Assembly: GCA_012515725.1 (NCBI GenBank)
Contig: JAAYXU010000174.1
Location: 1-10,500 of the forward strand
Source: Clostridiales bacterium
Lineage (GTDB): Bacteria; Bacillota; Clostridia; Christensenellales; UMGS416
DNA length: 10,500 bases
Direction: 5' to 3'
This document shows, piece after piece, positions 7,015 through 10,500 of the stretch. Both the position numbers and the translations under genes were made by a program. A model generated the notes under the pieces. It worked only from the letters and a program-made list of their open reading frames with translations. It was not told the origin of the DNA and did not search any database. Position 1 is the stretch's first letter, and every line of letters begins with the position of its first letter.

Positions 7015-7058
7015 TAAACGGAGTAACGGGATCTGTTCCCGCGCCCGTTTACATTTTT
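7015..7058 (+). terminator. Terminator-like hairpin with short T-tract between purN and purH
   Basis: An outer 7-bp stem pairs TAAACGG (7015-7021) with CCGTTTA (7045-7051), perfect. Inside it a second perfect 5-bp stem pairs CGGGA (7027-7031) with TCCCG (7037-7041) around the loop TCTGT, with a small asymmetric internal loop between the stems. Five T residues follow at 7054-7058, two bases after the stem, and then the purH ribosome binding site AGGAGGT. Because purH and purD continue in the same direction with no evident new promoter, this is more likely a partial terminator, attenuator or mRNA-stabilising structure than a full stop. Confidence 0.55.
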
Positions 7059-7071
7059 AGGAGGTATCCCC

Positions 7072-8613
7072 ATGAAAAGAGCCCTTATCAGCGTCTCCGA
7101 CAAGACCGGTATCGTGCCGCTGGCGCAGACACTTCGCGCGCGCGGCGTCGAGATCGTTTCCACCGGAGGCACAGCCGGGACGCTCCGTGACGCGGGTGTT
7201 CCGGTAACCGACGTGTCTGACGTGACCGGCTTTCCCGAGTGCCTCGACGGACGCGTCAAAACGCTGCATCCCGCCGTCCACGGCGGACTGCTGGCCATGC
7301 GGAGCAATCCCAAGCACATGGAGAAGCTCGATGAGCTGGGCATCCAGCCCATCGACCTAATCGTCATCAATCTCTATCCGTTCCGCCAGACCATCGCCAA
7401 GCCCGGTGTGACGCTTAATGAGGCCATCGAAAACATCGATATCGGAGGCCCCACCATGCTGCGGGCCGCGGCTAAGAACTGGCAGGACGTCGTGGTAATC
7501 GTCGATCCCGCCGACTACGGCGCGGTGCTGGGCGAACTGGAGCGCGACGGCGCGGTGAGCCGGGACACGAGGTTTGCACTGGCGTGCAAGGTATTCGAGC
7601 ACACCGCCGCCTACGACGCGATGATCGCGGGCTACATGGACAGGCAGCGGGGCGTGACCTTCCCTGATACGCTGACGCTCACATTCGAGAAACAGCAGGA
7701 CCTCCGCTACGGGGAAAACCCCCACCAGAGGGCGATGTTCTACCGGGAAACTGGCGACCTCTCAGGAACGCTGTGCGCCGCCCGACAGCTTCACGGCAAG
7801 GAGCTCTCCTACAACAACATCAGCGACACAAACGGCGCTCTGGATCTGCTGCGCGAGTTTGACGAGACATGCGTCATCGGCGTCAAGCACGGCAATCCCT
7901 GCGGCGTGGGAGTGGGGGAGACGGTATTCGAGGCTTGGCAGAAAGCGTATTTGGCCGACTCCGTTTCAATATTCGGGGGCATCGTAGTGACCAACGGGAC
8001 GCTGGACAGACAGACCGCGGCTGAGATCAACAGAATATTCATCGAGATCGTCGTCGCGCCCGAATACGAAGAGGAAGCCCTCCGCGTACTTAAAAAGAAA
8101 AAGAACATCCGCCTGCTGGAGCTGCCGGGATTGGGCCGCCCGATGCCAGCGGGAACGCTGGACATGAAGAAGGTATCCGGCGGCCTGCTTGTCCAGGAAA
8201 TGGATCTTGGTCTGCTGGCGGACGAGGGGCTCCGGGTCGTCACCCGCCGCGCTCCGACGCCCGCGGAGATGAAGGATCTCCTGCTGGCATGGAGGATAGT
8301 CAAGCACGTAAAGTCCAACGGCATCGTTCTTGCCAAAGACGGGCAGTCGCTGGGCATCGGTCCCGGCCAGGTAAACCGCATCTGGGCTACGCAGCAGGCG
8401 ATCGAGCGCGCGGGCGAGCGCGCGAAGGGCGCATCGCTCGCGTCCGACGCGTTTTTCCCATTTGACGACTGTGTGAATGCCGCTGCCGGGGCGGGCGTCA
8501 TCGCGATCATTCAGCCCGGAGGCTCGATAAACGACGCGGATTCGATCGCCGCGGCCGACGCGGCGGGAATCGCGATGGTCTTTACCGGCATGCGGCATTT
8601 CAAGCATTCCTGA
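7072..8613 (+). CDS. purH: Bifunctional AICAR transformylase / IMP cyclohydrolase
   Basis: Performs the last two steps, AICAR to FAICAR with 10-formyl-THF and then ring closure to IMP. The product is 513 residues, standard for PurH. The N-terminal MGS-fold cyclohydrolase domain (about 1-150) shows [18 protein letters not shown] and [15 protein letters not shown] (60-74). The transformylase domain shows [22 protein letters not shown], the catalytic KHGNPCG (Lys272-His273) and, near the end, [22 protein letters not shown] and [12 protein letters not shown] 7072 has an ideal AGGAGGT (7059-7065) 6 bases upstream. The strong site directly after the 7015-7058 hairpin suggests independent translation initiation instead of coupling to purN. 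The next gene begins 37 bp after its TGA. Confidence 0.98.
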   Translation: MKRALISVSDKTGIVPLAQTLRARGVEIVSTGGTAGTLRDAGVPVTDVSDVTGFPECLDGRVKTLHPAVHGGLLAMRSNPKHMEKLDELGIQPIDLIVINLYPFRQTIAKPGVTLNEAIENIDIGGPTMLRAAAKNWQDVVVIVDPADYGAVLGELERDGAVSRDTRFALACKVFEHTAAYDAMIAGYMDRQRGVTFPDTLTLTFEKQQDLRYGENPHQRAMFYRETGDLSGTLCAARQLHGKELSYNNISDTNGALDLLREFDETCVIGVKHGNPCGVGVGETVFEAWQKAYLADSVSIFGGIVVTNGTLDRQTAAEINRIFIEIVVAPEYEEEALRVLKKKKNIRLLELPGLGRPMPAGTLDMKKVSGGLLVQEMDLGLLADEGLRVVTRRAPTPAEMKDLLLAWRIVKHVKSNGIVLAKDGQSLGIGPGQVNRIWATQQAIERAGERAKGASLASDAFFPFDDCVNAAAGAGVIAIIQPGGSINDADSIAAADAAGIAMVFTGMRHFKHS

Positions 8614-8650
8614 CAGGGGCGGCGCTTAGCCCAGGAAAGGAGCGGGCCAA

Positions 8651-9910
8651 TTGAAAATCCTGATGGTAGGCGGCGGCGGCCGCGAGCATGCTCTAGTCTG
8701 GAAGCTGCTCAAGAGCCCGAAGGTCGGGGAGATACACTGCGCGCCCGGCAACGGCGGCATCGGCCGCGTCGCGCGCAACGTGCCCCTTGCGGCTACCGAT
8801 ATAGAGGGCATTACCGCCTATGCGGTCCGGGAGAGGATGGACTGGGTATTCGTCGCTCCCGACGACCCCTTAGCGCTTGGCCTGACAGACGCGCTGGAGG
8901 CGGCCGGAGTGCGGGCGTTCGGGCCCGGCAGGGACGCGGCGCGCATCGAGGGCAGCAAGGTTTTTGCCAAGGAGTTAATGAAAAAGTATGGCATTCCAAC
9001 CGCGGACTGGGCGGTATTTGACGACCCGGCCGCAGCCCGGGACTGCGTCAGGGCGTGGGGAGCGCCCGTCGTCGTCAAGGCCGACGGGCTGGCGCTTGGT
9101 AAGGGCGTCATGGTCTGCGCGACGCTGCGGGAAGCGGAGGCCGCGATCGACGCGATCATGATCGAGAGAAGATTTGGAAATGCCGGGCAGAGGGTGGTCA
9201 TAGAGGAATGCCTGACCGGGCCCGAGGTGTCAGCGCTGTGCTTCACCGACGGGAAAACCGTCGTGCCCATGGTCAGCAGCCAGGATCATAAGCGCGCTCT
9301 GGACGGCGATATGGGCATGAACACCGGCGGCATGGGCGCGATCGCGCCAAGTCCCAGGTACTCGCCCGAGCTGGCCGGGTACGTTGAGGAGCATATACTA
9401 AAGCCCACCATCGCTGCGATGGCCCGCGAGGGATGCCCCTTCCGGGGTGTGCTGTATGTGGGCCTCATGCTGACCGAAAAGGGCCCGCGCGTGCTTGAGT
9501 ACAACGCGCGGCTTGGAGACCCGGAGACGCAGGCAATGCTGCCGCTTCTTGAAACAGACCTTGTCGACATCATAGAGGCTATCCGGGAGGAAAGGCTGGC
9601 CGACTGTAAAATAGAGTGGTCCGCAAAGAGCGCGGTTACCGTAGTCATGGCGTCGGGCGGATATCCCGGCTCCTACCGCAGGGGTCTGCCCATCACGGGG
9701 ATCGAGGCCGCACAAAGTCTGCCGGGAGTTACGGTTTTTCACGCGGGAACGGCGTGGGACGGCGAGCGCTTCCTGACCGCGGGCGGACGCGTGCTGGGCG
9801 TAACGGCTCTCGCCGGTACGCTGGCGGACGCGATAGACCGGGCTTACGAGGGCGTAGCGCGGATCGATTTTGCGGACGCTCATTATAGGACCGATATCGG
9901 ACGCCGCTGA
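8651..9910 (+). CDS. purD: Phosphoribosylamine-glycine ligase (GAR synthetase)
   Basis: Joins glycine to phosphoribosylamine using ATP (step 2), acting directly after PurF on an unstable intermediate. The TTG start at 8651 is supported by AAAGGAG (8636-8642) 8 bases upstream and gives the expected N-terminus KILMVGGGGREHA. The product is 419 residues, a normal length. ATP-grasp features are VVKADGLALGKGV, SSQDHKRALDGDMGMNTGGMGA (about 209-229) and the metal-binding region EYNARLGDPETQ, with Asn285 and Glu292 retained. In the DGDxGPNTGG motif the usual Lys/Pro pair is Met/Met; I take this as family variation. It ends the purine operon; a 116-bp gap with a weak hairpin and T-run follows. Confidence 0.97.
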   Translation: MKILMVGGGGREHALVWKLLKSPKVGEIHCAPGNGGIGRVARNVPLAATDIEGITAYAVRERMDWVFVAPDDPLALGLTDALEAAGVRAFGPGRDAARIEGSKVFAKELMKKYGIPTADWAVFDDPAAARDCVRAWGAPVVVKADGLALGKGVMVCATLREAEAAIDAIMIERRFGNAGQRVVIEECLTGPEVSALCFTDGKTVVPMVSSQDHKRALDGDMGMNTGGMGAIAPSPRYSPELAGYVEEHILKPTIAAMAREGCPFRGVLYVGLMLTEKGPRVLEYNARLGDPETQAMLPLLETDLVDIIEAIREERLADCKIEWSAKSAVTVVMASGGYPGSYRRGLPITGIEAAQSLPGVTVFHAGTAWDGERFLTAGGRVLGVTALAGTLADAIDRAYEGVARIDFADAHYRTDIGRR

Positions 9911-9945
9911 AAAACAACAATACCCGGAAAAATACTAAATGGGGT

Positions 9946-9967
9946 ATGGCATTGTACGCCGTTTTTT
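9946..9967 (+). terminator. Weak candidate terminator after purD
   Basis: ATGGC (9946-9950) can pair with GCCGT (9958-9962, one G-U pair) around a 7-base loop, and the T-run 9962-9967 follows, overlapping the last pair. The stem is short, so termination would be inefficient. An alternative pairing, ATACCC (9920-9925) with GGGTAT (9942-9947), competes for the same bases. This is the only terminator-like signal between purD and the ABC gene. Confidence 0.3.
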
Positions 9968-9980
9968 GATATGCTATGAA
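9952..9980 (+). promoter_or_regulatory. Weak candidate promoter for the ABC transporter genes
   Basis: TATGAA (9975-9980) is preceded directly by TGC, the extended -10 form, and TTGTAC (9952-9957) lies 17 bp upstream as a poor -35. Each hexamer matches consensus only partly. No PurBox or riboswitch is visible here. The 116-bp gap suggests a separate transcript, but read-through from purD is equally possible. Confidence 0.25.
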
Positions 9981-10003
9981 ATATTGCGAGTGAGGAGATG
10001 GGG

Positions 10004-10027
10004 TTGGGCTCCATGAAAGAATACTGA
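10004..10027 (+). other. Possible 7-codon leader ORF coupled to the ABC ATPase gene
   Basis: AGGAG (9993-9997) lies 6 bases before a TTG (10004) that opens a 7-codon frame, MGSMKEY, whose TGA (10025-10027) overlaps the ATG of the ABC gene (10027) as TGATG. The ABC ATG itself lacks a good ribosome binding site. Ribosomes could therefore load on the mini-ORF and re-initiate. The in-frame ATG at 9998 touches AGGAG directly and is too close. Confidence 0.25.
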
Positions 10028-10500
10028 TGACGGCGCCTATTGTCGAAATGCGCGGGATCACGAAAATTTTCCCGGGCGTGGTGGCCAACGACCGTGTGGA
10101 TTTTTCCGTGCGCAAGGGGGAGATTCACGCCCTGCTGGGCGAAAACGGCGCGGGTAAGTCCACCCTCATGAACGTACTGTCGGGAATTTATAAGCCCACC
10201 GACGGGGAGATCATACTGCGCGGCGAGCCGGTATCCTTTCAGTCTCCCCGCGACGCGCTCTCTCATAAGATCGGCATGATTCACCAGCATTTCCGGCTTG
10301 TAAAGGCTTTCACTGTGACCGAAAACATAATGCTGGGCGCGCGTGTTTCAGCACTCCTTAATAGAAAAAAGATGGATAAGGACGTCGTGTCGCTGGCCGA
10401 GCGGTATAATATGCCCGTGGATCCGCAGGCACGGATATGGCAGCTCTCGGTCGGCGAGCGGCAGCGGGTCGAGATACTCAAGGCGCTCTACCGAAAGGCC
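10027..10500 (+). CDS. ABC transporter ATP-binding protein, nucleoside/BmpA-linked type; 3'-truncated by window edge
   Basis: The first 158 codons are visible. ATG 10027 is the only usual start codon after the in-frame stop at 9991-9993. Motifs are Walker A GENGAGKST (38-46), a Q-loop in IGMIHQHFRLV (Gln87) and the signature LSVGERQRVEILKAL, whose LSVGE (140-144) form is typical of the duplicated ATPases of CUT2-like and BmpA-type nucleoside importers such as Bacillus YufO/NupO. Full-length relatives are about 500 residues with two ATPase domains, so the second domain, permeases and a lipoprotein binding protein would be expected beyond the window or nearby. It would act at the cytoplasmic face of the membrane. 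Its position after purD fits uptake of purine nucleosides, but sugar substrates cannot be excluded. Confidence 0.9.
   Translation, partial: MTAPIVEMRGITKIFPGVVANDRVDFSVRKGEIHALLGENGAGKSTLMNVLSGIYKPTDGEIILRGEPVSFQSPRDALSHKIGMIHQHFRLVKAFTVTENIMLGARVSALLNRKKMDKDVVSLAERYNMPVDPQARIWQLSVGERQRVEILKALYRKA

Noticed and set aside
7809..8607. Overlapping minus-strand open frames opposite purH (233 and 213 codons)
   Set aside because: Two different antisense frames over the same conserved transformylase sequence point to composition and not to genes.
9920..9933. PurBox upstream of the ABC transporter
   Set aside because: The CCGGAA stretch lacks the CGAAC core and the flanking matches are poor.

Overview
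This window is almost entirely a de novo purine (IMP) biosynthesis locus on the + strand, probably from a GC-rich member of the Clostridia (Bacillota). That assignment is inferred from four points: PurL is a single polypeptide fused to its glutaminase domain; the gene order is purE-purC-purF-purM-purN-purH-purD; PurF is the iron-sulfur, propeptide-processed type; and a Bacillus-type PurBox pair lies in front of purE. No RNA gene, mobile element or CRISPR array is visible.

Layout. Bases 1-1805 are the 3' half of purL, encoding the C-terminal synthetase part and the glutaminase. Immediately downstream (1821-2354) is a small stand-alone Schlafen AlbA_2-domain protein. Next is an AT-rich, roughly 330-bp intergenic region (2355-2682). 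It holds a possible 37-codon membrane microORF, two inverted PurBox-like sites, a good sigma-A promoter and a hairpin that would hide the purE ribosome binding site. Seven tightly packed purine genes follow: purE (2683), purC (3178), purF (3900), purM (5350), purN (6375), purH (7072) and purD (8651-9910). Spacings are a few bases or 4-base overlaps, except the purN-purH gap, which contains a terminator-like hairpin with a short T-tract, and the 37-bp purH-purD gap. After a 116-bp gap comes the start of an ABC transporter ATPase of the nucleoside/BmpA-linked family, cut by the window end.

How the genes work together. PurF makes phosphoribosylamine from PRPP and glutamine; PurD adds glycine; PurN formylates; PurL converts FGAR to FGAM; PurM closes the imidazole ring to AIR; PurE produces CAIR; PurC adds aspartate; PurH performs the last formylation and closes the ring to IMP. 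Only PurB (and PurK, if PurE is class I) is absent from the window. The ABC ATPase probably belongs to a nucleoside or base uptake system, the salvage counterpart.

The window is mostly an ordinary biosynthetic operon. The points worth a second look are the control elements around purE, the hairpin between purN and purH, the AlbA_2 gene inserted between purL and the purE operon, and small translation-related features before the ABC gene.
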